Notes: generated from the letters alone by a model not told the origin. Shown: positions 23,250 through 33,249, counted from the first letter of the stretch. The stretch is DNA of 64,000 bases from Haemophilus parainfluenzae (GCF_003252725.1 NZ_QEPO01000002.1:1-64000); one strand, 5' to 3'. Program-made: numbers and translations.

Positions 23250-26114
23250 ATGACACAAAAATTCGAAATGGCAGACCGTTTTAATCCGTCTGCGGTAGAG
23301 CAAGCCCTTTATCAACATTGGGAAGAGAGCGGTTATTTTAAACCGTCTGAAAATGAAAACGCACCGAGCTATTGCATTGCAATTCCGCCGCCGAACGTAA
23401 CAGGTTCTTTGCACATGGGGCACGCTTTCCAACAAACCTTAATGGATACCTTAATCCGTTTTAACCGTATGGAAGGGCATAACACCTTATGGCAAGCGGG
23501 GACAGACCATGCGGGTATCGCGACCCAAATGGTGGTAGAGCGTAAAATTGCTGCAGAAGAAGACAAAACGCGCCATGATTATGGTCGTGAAGCGTTCATC
23601 AACAAAATTTGGGATTGGAAAGCCTATTCTGGTGGCACAATTAGCCAACAAATGCGCCGTTTAGGTAACTCAATCGACTGGGAACGTGAGCGTTTCACTA
23701 TGGACGATGGTTTATCCAACGCGGTAAAAGAAGTGTTTGTGCGCTTGCACGAAGAAGGTTTGATTTACCGTGGCAAACGCTTGGTAAACTGGGATCCAAA
23801 GCTCCACACCGCAATTTCTGATTTAGAAGTAGAAAACAAAGAGAGCAAAGGTTCTCTTTGGCATTTCCGTTATCCGTTAGCAAACGGTGCAAAAACAGCA
23901 GATGGTAAAGATTATTTAGTGGTGGCAACCACACGTCCGGAAACCATGTTGGGCGATACAGCTGTTGCAGTGCATCCTGAAGATGAGCGTTACCAATCTT
24001 TAATCGGTAAAACAGTGGTTCTGCCATTGGCAAACCGTGAAATTCCGATTATTGCCGATGAATATGTCGATAGTGAATTTGGTACAGGTGTAGTGAAAAT
24101 TACCCCTGCGCACGACTTCAACGACTACGAAGTGGGTAAACGTCACAGCTTACCGATGGTTAACGTGTTAACCTTAAACGCAGATATTCGTGATGAAGCA
24201 GAAATTATCGGTACTGATGGCAAACCGCTTGCCGGCTATGAAGCAACTATTCCTGAAGATTACCGTGGTTTAGAGCGTTTCGCTGCACGTAAGAAAATCG
24301 TGGCAGATTTTGAAGCGCTTGGTTTATTAGACGAAATTAAACCACACGATTTGAAAGTCCCTTATGGTGACCGTGGTGGTGTGCCAATCGAGCCGATGCT
24401 AACCGACCAATGGTATGTGAGTGTGAAACCGCTTGCTGATGTAGCGATTAAAGCGGTGGAAGACGGCGAAATCCAATTCGTGCCGAAACAATATGAAAAC
24501 TTGTACTTCTCTTGGATGCGCGATATTCAAGATTGGTGTATCTCTCGCCAACTTTGGTGGGGACACCGTATTCCAGCGTGGTATGACGCGGAAGGTAATG
24601 TGTATGTTGCGCGTAACGAAGAAGAAGTGCGGTCAAAATACAACTTAGATTCTGCGGTTGAACTCAAACAAGATGAAGACGTGTTAGACACGTGGTTCTC
24701 ATCAGGCTTATGGACATTCTCAACTTTAGGCTGGCCAGAGCAAACTAAAGAACTCAAAATGTTCCACCCAACGGATGTGTTAATCACCGGTTTTGACATC
24801 ATCTTCTTCTGGGTTGCACGTATGATTATGTTTACGATGCACTTCGTGAAAGATGAAAATGGCAAACCACAAGTACCATTCAAAACCGTGTACGTAACGG
24901 GTTTAATCCGTGATGAGCAAGGCCAAAAAATGTCGAAATCGAAAGGTAACGTGCTTGACCCAATCGATATGATTGACGGTATCAGCCTTGACGATTTACT
25001 TGAAAAACGCACTGGCAACATGATGCAGCCGCAATTAGCAGAGAAAATTGCTAAAGCAACGCGTAAAGAATTCGCTGAAGGTATTGCCGCTCACGGTACA
25101 GACGCATTGCGTTTCACATTAGCGGCATTGGCTTCAAACGGTCGCGATATCAACTGGGATATGAAACGCCTAGAAGGCTACCGTAACTTCTGTAACAAAT
25201 TGTGGAATGCAAGCCGTTTTGTCTTAACAAATGAAAAATTAGATTTAAGCGAAGGTGAGATCGAATTCTCATTAGCCGATCGTTGGATTCAATCGGAATT
25301 TAATCGCACAGTGGAAACTTTCCGTAATTCATTAAGCCAATATCGTTTCGACCTTTGTGCCAATGCGATTTATGAATTCACTTGGAACCAATTCTGTGAC
25401 TGGTATTTAGAATTGACTAAACCAGTATTTGCCAACGGCAATGCAGCACAAATTCGTGCGACAAGCCAAACCTTGGTTCACGTGTTAGAAAAATTATTAC
25501 GTTTAGCACATCCGCTCATTCCATTTATTACCGAAGAAATTTGGCAAAAAGTGAAAGGATTCGTGGACATCACTGCTGACAGTATTATGTTACAACCTTT
25601 CCCACAAGTGGAAGAAAACGGCTTTGATCCAGAAGCAGAAGCTGAAATTGAGTGGTTAAAAGAAGTGATCGTTGCGGTGCGTAATATTCGAGCAGAAAGC
25701 AACATCGCACCAAGCAAAGGCTTAGATCTGTTATTCCGTAATTTAAGCGTAGAAAATGCAAAAATTCTCGAAAAACAGACCGCTCTTTTGAAAGCGATGG
25801 CGAAATTAGACAACGTTGAAGTATTAGCCGCAAACGAAACCGCACCACTTTCGGTAGCGAAACTCGTGGGCAATGCTGAATTGCTCGTACCAATGGCTGG
25901 CTTTATTAATAAAGAAGCAGAGCTTGTCCGTTTAACCAAAGAGATTGAAAAATATCAAAACGAAGTTAAACGTATCGAAAACAAACTCAGCAATGAAGCT
26001 TTCGTGGCTAAAGCGCCAGAAGCTGTTATCGCCAAAGAACGTGAAAAACAAGCAGAATACCAATCTGGATTAGAAAAAATCCAAGAGCAGTATAAAGCAA
26101 TTGAAGCGTTGTAG
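23250..26114 (+). CDS. valS: Valyl-tRNA synthetase
   Basis: ValS charges tRNA-Val and edits misactivated threonine. The 954-residue class I synthetase has the HIGH variant HMGH at residues 55-58, the editing domain region with [15 protein letters not shown], the [10 protein letters not shown] block, and KMSKSKGN near residues 560-567. The C-terminal coiled coil (about 890-954) is typical of valyl enzymes. AAAGAGAAAAT precedes the ATG. A USS near 24627 encodes part of EEVRSK in the protein. It ends in a clear terminator. Confidence 0.98.
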   Translation: MTQKFEMADRFNPSAVEQALYQHWEESGYFKPSENENAPSYCIAIPPPNVTGSLHMGHAFQQTLMDTLIRFNRMEGHNTLWQAGTDHAGIATQMVVERKIAAEEDKTRHDYGREAFINKIWDWKAYSGGTISQQMRRLGNSIDWERERFTMDDGLSNAVKEVFVRLHEEGLIYRGKRLVNWDPKLHTAISDLEVENKESKGSLWHFRYPLANGAKTADGKDYLVVATTRPETMLGDTAVAVHPEDERYQSLIGKTVVLPLANREIPIIADEYVDSEFGTGVVKITPAHDFNDYEVGKRHSLPMVNVLTLNADIRDEAEIIGTDGKPLAGYEATIPEDYRGLERFAARKKIVADFEALGLLDEIKPHDLKVPYGDRGGVPIEPMLTDQWYVSVKPLADVAIKAVEDGEIQFVPKQYENLYFSWMRDIQDWCISRQLWWGHRIPAWYDAEGNVYVARNEEEVRSKYNLDSAVELKQDEDVLDTWFSSGLWTFSTLGWPEQTKELKMFHPTDVLITGFDIIFFWVARMIMFTMHFVKDENGKPQVPFKTVYVTGLIRDEQGQKMSKSKGNVLDPIDMIDGISLDDLLEKRTGNMMQPQLAEKIAKATRKEFAEGIAAHGTDALRFTLAALASNGRDINWDMKRLEGYRNFCNKLWNASRFVLTNEKLDLSEGEIEFSLADRWIQSEFNRTVETFRNSLSQYRFDLCANAIYEFTWNQFCDWYLELTKPVFANGNAAQIRATSQTLVHVLEKLLRLAHPLIPFITEEIWQKVKGFVDITADSIMLQPFPQVEENGFDPEAEAEIEWLKEVIVAVRNIRAESNIAPSKGLDLLFRNLSVENAKILEKQTALLKAMAKLDNVEVLAANETAPLSVAKLVGNAELLVPMAGFINKEAELVRLTKEIEKYQNEVKRIENKLSNEAFVAKAPEAVIAKEREKQAEYQSGLEKIQEQYKAIEAL

Positions 26115-26125
26115 TCTTTAAATAA

Positions 26126-26160
26126 AAAAGCGGTCAGATTTAAAATCTGGCCGCTTTTAT
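26126..26160 (+). terminator. Terminator of valS
   Basis: AAAAGCGGTCAGATTT pairs with AAATCTGGCCGCTTTT (one wobble), followed by T-rich sequence. It resembles a paired USS from which the central TG/CA has been lost, so it no longer holds a USS core. Confidence 0.85.
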
Positions 26161-26194
26161 TTTCTTCTATATTGTTGTAAGTAGAAAATCTACT

Positions 26195-29100
26195 CTAGTT
26201 ATTTAACACTTCAAGCAATGCTTGAACAGGGTGTTTCAAGATGGCTTTTTCATATCGCTTCACTTGGCTACGGCAGGAATAGCCGGTTGCGAGACAATGA
26301 TTCGGATCTTTACCTTGTAATTTTTTGCCCCAAGATACGTCATAAATATCTTTCGACATGGTTTGATTTTGAACTTCATGACCAAATACACCCGCCATAC
26401 CACAGCAGCCGACTTTTTCAACATTCAAGGTTTGTCCAAATTGCGCGAAAATATTCTGCCATTCTTTTGGGCTGTTTGGCATAAAGGTGGATTCAGTACA
26501 ATGAGGGAATAAATGCCACTCAAAAGTGCGGTCAGATTTTGCAATATTTTTCACCGCACTTTGTAATGCGTTACTTTCTAATTGATTGGTCAGCCATTCA
26601 TGCGCTGTGAGTACATGGAAATCACCGCGAGAATCACCTAATGCTTCTTTATATTCATCACGATAAGAAAGCACAATAGCTGGATCTATGCCGACTAAAG
26701 GTACATTTAATTTGGCGACACGATTTAGAAATTCCGCTTGTGTTTTCGCGGTTTTACTAAAGCGAGCTAAAAAACCTTTAATATGCATCGCTTTGCCATT
26801 CGGTTTAAAAGGCAGAAGGATTGGTGAGAATCCTAATTTTTGTGTGAGAGCGACAAAATCGCGAACGACTTTGGCATCGTAATAAGAGGTATAGGGATCT
26901 TGTACAATAAATAGCATCTTCGCTTTTTCTGTGTCACTGAGACCTTCCAATTCTTCTAATTTTTTGCCTTGGTAGCCAATTTCCACTAATTGCTGTTGAA
27001 GGTTAGGCTCTGAAAGGAGAGGCAAATCAGTCATGCCAAGCGTTTTTTCAACCAAGCTTTGAGTAACTTTCAGTTTGGTGAAATAATTGAATAATGCCGG
27101 TTGTTTCGCCATATAAGGTGCAGCAACTTCTAAATTCGCCACAAGATGATCTTTGGCTGGGCGCAAATAGCGACGGTGGTAGAAATGGAAAAATTTCGCA
27201 CGGAAACTTGGTACATCAATTTTAATTGGGCATTGGCTTGCACAGGCTTTACAAGCCAGACAAGTATCCATTGCCGCTTTTACTTCATGTGAGAAGTCAT
27301 ATTCACCACGCCATTTCTGCACGCTATTGCGGAAACGTTCCACAAGTGCGGTCAGTTTTACTTGCGTTTTATGAAAATCTAATTGATCAGGCGATACGTT
27401 TTCATTGGCCATTAATCGCAGCCACTCACGCACCATAGCGGCTCGTCCTTTTGGCGAGAATACGCGATTTTTACTCACTTTCATGGAAGGACACATAATG
27501 CTATGCTCATCAAAGTTAAAGCAAAGTCCGTTACCGTTACAATTCATCGCACCTTTGAATTCATCTCGCATTTGAATTGGGATTTGGCGATCATTGTCAG
27601 CACGCATTGGCGAGAGAATCGAATAGAGTTTCGCATCGCTATTAAGTGGCGTACAGATTTTGCCTGGGTTGAGGCGATTATTTGGGTCAAATAAGAACTT
27701 CACATAACGCAATTCTTGCCAAAGTTCGGGAGTGAAGAATTTTTCTCCATAATGAGAACGTACGCCTTTACCGTGTTCACCCCATAGCAAACCGCCGTAT
27801 TTCACGGTGAGTTCTGCCACTTCATCTGAAATTTGTTTAAAGAGTTTGACTTGTTCTTTATCGCATAGGTCTAAAGCAGGGCGAACGTGCAATACGCCAG
27901 CATCCACATGGCCAAACATCCCATATTGCAGATTGTGGCTATCTAATAAGGCTCTAAACTCTGCAATGTAATCTGCAAGATGTTCTGGTGGCACACAGGT
28001 ATCTTCCACAAAAGGAATCGGTTTGGCAGCGCCTTTCGCATTCCCCAATAGCCCCACCGCTTTTTTACGCATGGCGTAAATACGTTCAATAGAAGGCAAG
28101 TCAGAACAAAGTTGATAGCCGATAATATGATCTTTGCCTTGTGCAATTTTTTCATCTAATTGCTGACAAAGTGCGGTCACTTGGCTGTCGATTTTGGCTT
28201 GATTGTTGCCCGCATATTCCACAATGTTTAAACCCAGAATTGGATTTTGTTCTTCTTCTGTTAAAAGTTCTTTTACCGAATGCCAAATAATATCTTGCTT
28301 AGCTAGGTTCAGCACTTTGGAATCGACGGTTTCAACGGAAAGAGCATTAGCTTTCACCATAAAAGGCGCATTGCGAAGGGCAGCATCAAATGAGCTGTAC
28401 TTCACATTAATTAAGGTACGATATTTCGGAATCGGCAATAAATTGAGTTTGGCTTCGCAGATAAACGCAAGTGAACCTTCTGACCCCGTTAAAATTCGGG
28501 TGAGATTAAATTCACTTTCATCTTTATTAAAGACATTCTTAAGATCGTAACCGGTGAGAAAGCGATTGAGTTGTGGTAAATCTTGAATGATTGAGGCGCG
28601 TTTCTCTTTGCAACGTTGGAAAATCGTTTGATGTAACGCTTTACCATTTTCTGAAAGCGGGTAGTTTTCTAAAACATCGTTAGATTTGACCGCACTTGTA
28701 TCTAATATTTCACCGTTCATTAAAACAGAACGTAATGCTAAAACATGATCAGAGGTTTTGCCGTATTGTAATGAACCTTGACCAGAAGCATCGGTATTAA
28801 TCATGCCACCGAGGGTTGCTCGATTACTGGTGGAGAGCTCTGGTGCAAAGAATAATCCGTGTGGTTTTAGAAAATGGTTGAGTTGGTCTTTTACGACGCC
28901 TGCCTGAACGCGAACCCAGCGTTCTTCTATATTAAGCTCTAAAATGCTCGTCATGTGGCGAGAGAGATCGACAATAATGTTGTTATTTATAGATTGTCCA
29001 TTGGTACCCGTGCCGCCACCGCGAGGTGTAAAGGTTAGATGAAGGTATTTCTCTTTATTGGCTAATTTGGTGATACGTACTACATCGGCAACAGATTTAG

Positions 29101-29284
29101 GGAATAAAATAGCCTGAGGAAGCTGCTGATAGACGCTGTTATCTGTCGCAAGACTTAAACGGTCAGCATAATTTGAGGCAATATCACCTTCAAAATGCTG
29201 CTTTTGGAGTTCGCTAAGATAATCACTTACCATGTTATTAAGTTGTGGCACATTAGAAAGACGGGGCAACATAAAATCACTCAC
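26195..29284 (-). CDS. ydiJ: YdiJ-type FAD/iron-sulfur D-2-hydroxyacid dehydrogenase
   Basis: A large FAD-linked oxidase fused to an iron-sulfur electron-transfer part; the E. coli homologue YdiJ oxidises D-2-hydroxyglutarate and the family also covers D-lactate-type substrates. The 1029-residue protein has an FAD-binding type 4 domain with PRGGGTGTNGQ and GGMINTDASGQGS, and an FAD-oxidase C-terminal domain to about residue 545 (HVDAGVLHVRP, GEHGKGVRS). Then come two cysteine clusters: CNGNGLC with a later MCPS near 585-600, and CLACKACASQCP near 678. A C-terminal region with GCCGMAG (CCG domain) closes it. Several USS lie inside. It faces ompA across a 388-bp gap. The substrate here is not certain. 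Confidence 0.88.
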   Translation of the reverse strand: MSDFMLPRLSNVPQLNNMVSDYLSELQKQHFEGDIASNYADRLSLATDNSVYQQLPQAILFPKSVADVVRITKLANKEKYLHLTFTPRGGGTGTNGQSINNNIIVDLSRHMTSILELNIEERWVRVQAGVVKDQLNHFLKPHGLFFAPELSTSNRATLGGMINTDASGQGSLQYGKTSDHVLALRSVLMNGEILDTSAVKSNDVLENYPLSENGKALHQTIFQRCKEKRASIIQDLPQLNRFLTGYDLKNVFNKDESEFNLTRILTGSEGSLAFICEAKLNLLPIPKYRTLINVKYSSFDAALRNAPFMVKANALSVETVDSKVLNLAKQDIIWHSVKELLTEEEQNPILGLNIVEYAGNNQAKIDSQVTALCQQLDEKIAQGKDHIIGYQLCSDLPSIERIYAMRKKAVGLLGNAKGAAKPIPFVEDTCVPPEHLADYIAEFRALLDSHNLQYGMFGHVDAGVLHVRPALDLCDKEQVKLFKQISDEVAELTVKYGGLLWGEHGKGVRSHYGEKFFTPELWQELRYVKFLFDPNNRLNPGKICTPLNSDAKLYSILSPMRADNDRQIPIQMRDEFKGAMNCNGNGLCFNFDEHSIMCPSMKVSKNRVFSPKGRAAMVREWLRLMANENVSPDQLDFHKTQVKLTALVERFRNSVQKWRGEYDFSHEVKAAMDTCLACKACASQCPIKIDVPSFRAKFFHFYHRRYLRPAKDHLVANLEVAAPYMAKQPALFNYFTKLKVTQSLVEKTLGMTDLPLLSEPNLQQQLVEIGYQGKKLEELEGLSDTEKAKMLFIVQDPYTSYYDAKVVRDFVALTQKLGFSPILLPFKPNGKAMHIKGFLARFSKTAKTQAEFLNRVAKLNVPLVGIDPAIVLSYRDEYKEALGDSRGDFHVLTAHEWLTNQLESNALQSAVKNIAKSDRTFEWHLFPHCTESTFMPNSPKEWQNIFAQFGQTLNVEKVGCCGMAGVFGHEVQNQTMSKDIYDVSWGKKLQGKDPNHCLATGYSCRSQVKRYEKAILKHPVQALLEVLNN

Positions 29285-29299
29285 CTATATAATAGAGAA

Positions 29300-29403
29300 G
29301 AAAGTGAATTTGATGATATATGAAGCTCAAAAAAAAGTCGATTTCAACAAAAGATATTTTTTGTTAGAATAGAAATCGGGTTAAAAAGTAACCCGATTTT
29401 TGT
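29300..29403 (+). ncRNA. Candidate small RNA ending at a Rho-independent terminator (ydiJ-ompA gap)
   Basis: A perfect 11-bp stem, AAATCGGGTTA (29373-29383) and TAACCCGATTT (29389-29399), followed by TT and G, has plus-strand terminator form. It lies between two divergent genes, where nothing annotated needs terminating. A TATAAT box at 29288-29293 could start a transcript near 29300, giving about 100 bases, but its -35 box is poor. A second box (TGTTAGAAT, 29362-29370) would start almost inside the hairpin. An alternative is that the stem is part of a long ompA leader. Confidence 0.35.
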
Positions 29404-29672
29404 GAACAAATGTTCATTTTAGGGGTTATTTGTCTATAAAGTAACCAAAAAGGGCAAAAAAAGTTTGATCTTTGGTATTTTTATAGGATAATAACCATAC
29501 TTTTGAACGTTCCTTTGGCTATGGCAAAGGAATTGAATTTGTCAAAAGGATAAGTTAGGGCAAATTCAAAACCCTAGTTAAGCAACGTTTAGAGTGTTTC
29601 TTTTTTATAAAGTTCACAATAAACAAGGAAACTTTTCTTATTAATAACGATGACTAAATAGAGGACATCAAA
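29404..29672 (+). promoter_or_regulatory. ompA promoter and structured 5' leader
   Basis: TTGATC (29465-29470), a 16-base gap and GATAAT (29487-29492) make the best promoter, giving a leader of roughly 170 bases. In the leader, TTCCTTTG (29510-29517) and CAAAGGAA (29525-29532) form a perfect stem, and GTTAGGG/CCCTA (around 29555-29575) form a weaker one. Further upstream are TGAACA-AA-TGTTCA (29403-29416) and an imperfect GGTTATTT/AAGTAACC pair (29426-29448). Long folded leaders stabilise ompA mRNA in E. coli. The start codon has AGAGGA before it. Confidence 0.5.
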
Positions 29673-30764
29673 ATGAAAAAAACTGCAATCGCATTAGTCG
29701 TTGCTGGTTTAGCAGCAGCTTCTGTAGCTCAAGCAGCTCCACAAGAAAATACTTTCTATGCAGGTGCTAAAGTTGGTCAAGCTTCTTTCCACGATGGTAT
29801 CAAAGCTAATGCAGGTAAAGCATTAAACTTTGGTGAAGGTTACCACCGTAACTCTGTTACATATGGTGTATTTGGTGGTTATCAAATCTTAAACCGTGAT
29901 AACTTAGGTTTAGCGGTAGAATTGGGTTATGACGATTTTGGTCGTGCTAAATTCCGTACAGCTGGTAAAACTGACTTTAAACACACTAACCACGGTGCAC
30001 ACTTAAGCTTTAAAGGTAGCTACGGTCTTGGTGGTTTAACTTCTGCTTTAGAAGGCTTAGATGTTTATGGTCGTGTTGGTGCAGCTTTAGTACGTTCAGA
30101 CTATAAAGATTACGATGCAACTACTGGTGCACGTGATCACAAAGAAGGTCGTCACAGCTTACGCGTTTCTCCAGTGTTCGCTGCTGGTTTCGAATATGCA
30201 TTACCTTCATTACCAGAGTTAGCATTACGTTTAGAATACCAATGGTTAGCTCGCGTAGGTAAATACCGTACTCAAGATACACACAATAGTTCTCAAGACT
30301 ACAACCCATGGATCGGTTCTATCAACGCTGGTTTATCTTACCGTTTCGGTCAAGGTGCTGCTCCAGTTGTTGCACCTGAAGTTGTAAGCAAAACTTTCAA
30401 CTTAAGCTCTGATGTAACTTTCGCTTTCGGTAAAGCTAACTTAAAACCACAAGCTAAAGCAACTTTAGACGGTATCTATGGTGAAATCGCTCAAGTTAAC
30501 AACGCTAACGTAGCTGTTGCTGGTTATACAGACCGTATCGGTAAAGATGCACCAAACTTAAAATTATCACAACGTCGTGCAGACTCTGTAGCTAACTACT
30601 TAGTAGCTAAAGGTGTTCCAGCTCAAAACATTTCTGCAGTTGGTCACGGTAAAGCTAACCCAGTTACAGGTTCTACTTGTGACGCGGTTAAAGGTCGTAA
30701 AGCACTTATCGCTTGTTTAGCACCAGACCGTCGTGTTGAAATCGCAGTTAACGGTACTAAATAA
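29673..30764 (+). CDS. ompA: Outer membrane protein OmpA (P5 homologue)
   Basis: An abundant two-domain outer membrane protein; in Haemophilus it is called P5 and takes part in adhesion and serum resistance. The 363-residue precursor has a signal peptide cut after VAQA, an eight-stranded barrel (about residues 22-230) with the usual alternating aromatic strands, and a Pro/Ala/Val hinge (GAAPVVAPEVV). The C-terminal OmpA domain binds peptidoglycan (FAFGKANLKPQA, GYTDRIG, LSQRRADSVANYL) and has two cysteines. Codon use is strongly biased to preferred codons, as expected for high expression. A UUCG-loop terminator follows. Confidence 0.97.
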   Translation: MKKTAIALVVAGLAAASVAQAAPQENTFYAGAKVGQASFHDGIKANAGKALNFGEGYHRNSVTYGVFGGYQILNRDNLGLAVELGYDDFGRAKFRTAGKTDFKHTNHGAHLSFKGSYGLGGLTSALEGLDVYGRVGAALVRSDYKDYDATTGARDHKEGRHSLRVSPVFAAGFEYALPSLPELALRLEYQWLARVGKYRTQDTHNSSQDYNPWIGSINAGLSYRFGQGAAPVVAPEVVSKTFNLSSDVTFAFGKANLKPQAKATLDGIYGEIAQVNNANVAVAGYTDRIGKDAPNLKLSQRRADSVANYLVAKGVPAQNISAVGHGKANPVTGSTCDAVKGRKALIACLAPDRRVEIAVNGTK

Positions 30765-30800
30765 TTTTATTTAGTTATCCATTAACGGATTAACATTAGA

Positions 30801-30830
30801 AGACCTAAACTTCGGTTTAGGTCTTTTCTT
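30801..30830 (+). terminator. Terminator of ompA
   Basis: A perfect 10-bp stem AGACCTAAAC / GTTTAGGTCT closed by a TTCG tetraloop and followed by TTTCTT, 36 bases after the ompA stop. Confidence 0.92.
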
Positions 30831-30865
30831 ATATAAATTAAACCTATAATTGAAGGAATTTTTGA

Positions 30866-31447
30866 ATGAAAAAGTGGATTATCTTGATTATTATTGCCGT
30901 TGCTGCAGGTTTTGGCTTAATGTCTAGCTACAATGGCTTAGTAAAAGCAGAAACTGAAATTGATTCTGTTTGGGCAAATGTTGAATCATCTTATCAACGT
31001 CGTGCTGATTTAATTCCAAACTTAGTGAATACTGTAAAAGGTCAAGCTAATTTTGAACAACAGACATTAACCAATGTAATCGAAGCTCGCGCAAAAGCGA
31101 CACAAACTAAAATTGATCCGTCTAATTTAACGGAAGAACAATTAAACGAATTCCAACAAAACCAAAATCAAGTAGGTTCAGCATTATCTCGTTTACTCGT
31201 TACTGTAGAACAATATCCACAATTAAAAGCGAACGAAGGCTTTATGAACTTACAAGCGCAACTTGAAGGTACTGAAAACCGTATCAATGTCGCTCGTAAT
31301 AAATTTAATGAAGCAGCGCGTATTTATAATGAAAAAGTACGTCAATTCCCAACTAAATTAGCGGCAATGATTTTTGGTTTTAAAGCTAAACCTTACTTTA
31401 AATCAGCTGCAGGCGCTGAAAACGCACCGACTGTAAACTTTAACTAA
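30866..31447 (+). CDS. lemA: LemA family membrane protein
   Basis: LemA proteins are widespread, small membrane-anchored helical proteins with no settled function. The 193-residue product has one N-terminal membrane segment (IILIIIAVAAGFGLM). The hallmark LemA body follows: YNGLVKAETEIDSVWANVESSYQRR, ADLIPNLVNTVKG, and ENRINVARNKFNEAARIYNEKVRQFP (written here as pieces: SSYQRRADLIPNLVNTVKG and NEAARIYNEKVRQFP). It is the first of three genes, followed by two TPM-domain genes, a pairing common in many bacteria. AAGGAATTT precedes the ATG. Confidence 0.94.
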   Translation: MKKWIILIIIAVAAGFGLMSSYNGLVKAETEIDSVWANVESSYQRRADLIPNLVNTVKGQANFEQQTLTNVIEARAKATQTKIDPSNLTEEQLNEFQQNQNQVGSALSRLLVTVEQYPQLKANEGFMNLQAQLEGTENRINVARNKFNEAARIYNEKVRQFPTKLAAMIFGFKAKPYFKSAAGAENAPTVNFN

Positions 31448-31456
31448 GGTTTATCT

Positions 31457-31906
31457 ATGCCATTCTTTTCCAGAATTCCGGTAGATAAAAAGCAAATCGA
31501 GGCGGCGATTAGTCGCCTCGAAAGCTTAAGTTCGGCTGAGTTACGTGTTTATATTGAACGCAAAGTACCAAAGGCTTCAGCACAACTGTCTGCAATGGAA
31601 CGAGCTTTAGAAGTCTTTGATGAACTGGAAATGCATAAAACAGCGGCACAAAATGCCGTGTTGATTTATGTGGGATATAAAAATCATCTTTGTGCAATCG
31701 TAGGTGATAAAGGAATTCATCAATTTGTTGATGTGGCTTATTGGCAGTTACAATGCGATTTAATGATTGAGCAGTTTAAACAAAAAGCTTATACACAAGG
31801 CATTGTCGATGCGATTGATCGTATCAGTGATATTTTATCTCGCCATTTCCCTATTCAGCCTGATGATGTGAATGAATTATCTAATGAGGTAATTATTAAT
31901 GGCTAA
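31457..31906 (+). CDS. TPM-domain protein, cytoplasmic type
   Basis: The 149-residue protein has the TPM domain fold pattern (SAELRVYIERKVP, AVLIYVGYKNHLCAIVGDKGIHQFV, YTQGIVDAIDRISDIL) but no signal peptide or glycine-rich tail, so it is the stripped-down partner of the next gene. TPM domains have been reported with phosphatase activity in plants and as parts of membrane quality-control complexes; the bacterial role is unknown. It starts 9 bases after lemA and overlaps the next gene by 8 bases, so the three are probably translated as a unit. Confidence 0.85.
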   Translation: MPFFSRIPVDKKQIEAAISRLESLSSAELRVYIERKVPKASAQLSAMERALEVFDELEMHKTAAQNAVLIYVGYKNHLCAIVGDKGIHQFVDVAYWQLQCDLMIEQFKQKAYTQGIVDAIDRISDILSRHFPIQPDDVNELSNEVIING

Positions 31907-32699
31907 GCTTTTATCTTTTATGAAAAGTGCGGTTGTTTTTAGCCTTGTTTTTTTTGCTCAAATGGTTGTTGCGGCAGAATTTCCGCCTGCACCAAATCCT
32001 TTCCATTACATAAACGATTACACCAACACACTTTCATCAGAACATAAGCAAATTTTAGAAAATAAACTGATTGCTTATAGTAAAGAAACGAGTTCACAAA
32101 TCGCTGTTGTTTTGGTTCCGACAACCGGTGAATATGAAATTGCTGATTATACCTTTGCTTTAGGTGATAAATGGGGTATTGGGCGTAAAAATCTGAACAA
32201 TGGCGTGTTGATGCTGATTGCGAAAAATGATCGCAAAGTTTTTATCGCAACAGGGCAAGGTTTAGAAGGCGTACTGCCGGATGCTTTTTTATCGCAAGTC
32301 ATCCGTTCGGCAATTTTGCCACAATTTAAACAAGGTCAATATGCCCAAGGTATTAATGATGGCTTAAACCAAATTATTGCGGCAAGTAAAGGCGAGTTTG
32401 ATGCGGCACAAGTTGAAGAAGATGCGTTCGATAAGTACATCCCATTCTTAATGGTATTGGCATTTATTGCTATTGTATTATTTGGTGAATTCCAATATCA
32501 CAAAGATGAAGTATATATTAGCCCGAATCAACGTGACCAACTGAATAAAATCATTCGTCAAAGTACGATTTCTCGTCGCCGTGGTGGCGGTTCCGGTTTC
32601 GGAGGCGGATTTGGTGGAGGCTTCGGTGGAGGTGGTTCTTCCGGTGGTGGCTTTGGTGGCGGTGGCTTTGGCGGCGGCGGAGCTGGTGGAAGTTGGTAA
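31899..32699 (+). CDS. TPM-domain exported membrane protein with Gly-rich tail (YgcG type)
   Basis: The 266-residue protein has a signal peptide ending near VVAA, a TPM domain in the periplasm (NDYTNTLSSEHKQILE through FIATGQGLEGVLPD), one membrane segment around residues 184-198 (FLMVLAFIAIVLFG), and a cytoplasmic tail. The tail passes from Arg-rich (SRRRGGG) to about 45 residues of Gly, Ser and Phe repeats ending GGAGGSW. Such SRRR plus glycine tails are typical of YgcG-family proteins. It overlaps the upstream gene by 8 bases. A USS encodes part of its signal peptide (MKSAVV). Confidence 0.88.
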   Translation: MAKLLSFMKSAVVFSLVFFAQMVVAAEFPPAPNPFHYINDYTNTLSSEHKQILENKLIAYSKETSSQIAVVLVPTTGEYEIADYTFALGDKWGIGRKNLNNGVLMLIAKNDRKVFIATGQGLEGVLPDAFLSQVIRSAILPQFKQGQYAQGINDGLNQIIAASKGEFDAAQVEEDAFDKYIPFLMVLAFIAIVLFGEFQYHKDEVYISPNQRDQLNKIIRQSTISRRRGGGSGFGGGFGGGFGGGGSSGGGFGGGGFGGGGAGGSW

Positions 32700-32774
32700 G
32701 ACCAAGTCTTTCACTCAGGTTCTATCTTATGCTAGAATAGCGCCCTATTCATATTTATTTGAACAAGGAACATT

Positions 32775-33101
32775 ATGGAAACGTTAGACAAAATCAAAAA
32801 ACAAATCGCTGAAAACCCAATTTTAATTTACATGAAAGGTTCACCAAAATTACCTTCTTGTGGTTTCTCTGCACGTGCATCTGAAGCATTAATGAATTGC
32901 AAAGTGCCTTTCGGCTATGTTGATATTCTTCAACACCCAGATATTCGTGCTGAATTACCGGCTTATGCAAACTGGCCAACTTTCCCACAATTATGGGTAG
33001 AAGGTGAGTTAATTGGTGGTTGTGATATTATTTTAGAAATGTATCAAGCTGGCGAACTTCAAACCTTATTAAGCGAAGTAGCGGCTAAACATCAAGCTTA
33101 A
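32775..33101 (+). CDS. grxD: Monothiol glutaredoxin Grx4
   Basis: GrxD binds a bridging [2Fe-2S] cluster as a dimer and passes it to target proteins, often with BolA. The 108-residue product has the single-cysteine active site CGFS in KLPSCGFSARASE, the WPTFPQLWVEGELIGGCD motif that contacts glutathione, and the basic residue in MKGSPKLPSCG. It has its own likely promoter (extended -10 TGCTAGAAT around 32730) after the TPM genes and ends in a clear terminator. Confidence 0.96.
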   Translation: METLDKIKKQIAENPILIYMKGSPKLPSCGFSARASEALMNCKVPFGYVDILQHPDIRAELPAYANWPTFPQLWVEGELIGGCDIILEMYQAGELQTLLSEVAAKHQA

Positions 33102-33121
33102 TTGACGATAGATTACCAAGA

Positions 33122-33150
33122 TAAACCTGCTTTTTAGCAGGTTTTCTTTT
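33122..33150 (+). terminator. Terminator of grxD
   Basis: AAACCTGC (33123-33130) pairs with GCAGGTTT (33137-33144), followed by TTCTTTT. Confidence 0.88.
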
Positions 33151-33177
33151 GCTCAAAAAATGATAAACCTGTTATAA

Positions 33178-33242
33178 AAATGTGATCAGATTAACATTTT
33201 TAAATGAAATAACTTGTTGATTAAATTTCCTTAAGATAGACT
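33178..33242 (+). promoter_or_regulatory. CRP site and promoter for thiBPQ
   Basis: AAATGTGATC at 33178-33187 and AACATTT at 33193-33199 make a CRP-like motif (TGTGA-N6-TAACA, flanks matching) centred at 33188.5. TTGTTG (33214-33219), 17 bases and TAGACT (33237-33242) give a start near 33250, exactly at the first base of the riboswitch, with the CRP motif at -61.5. The geometry is internally consistent but unproven. Confidence 0.5.
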
Positions 33243-33249
33243 ACATCGC

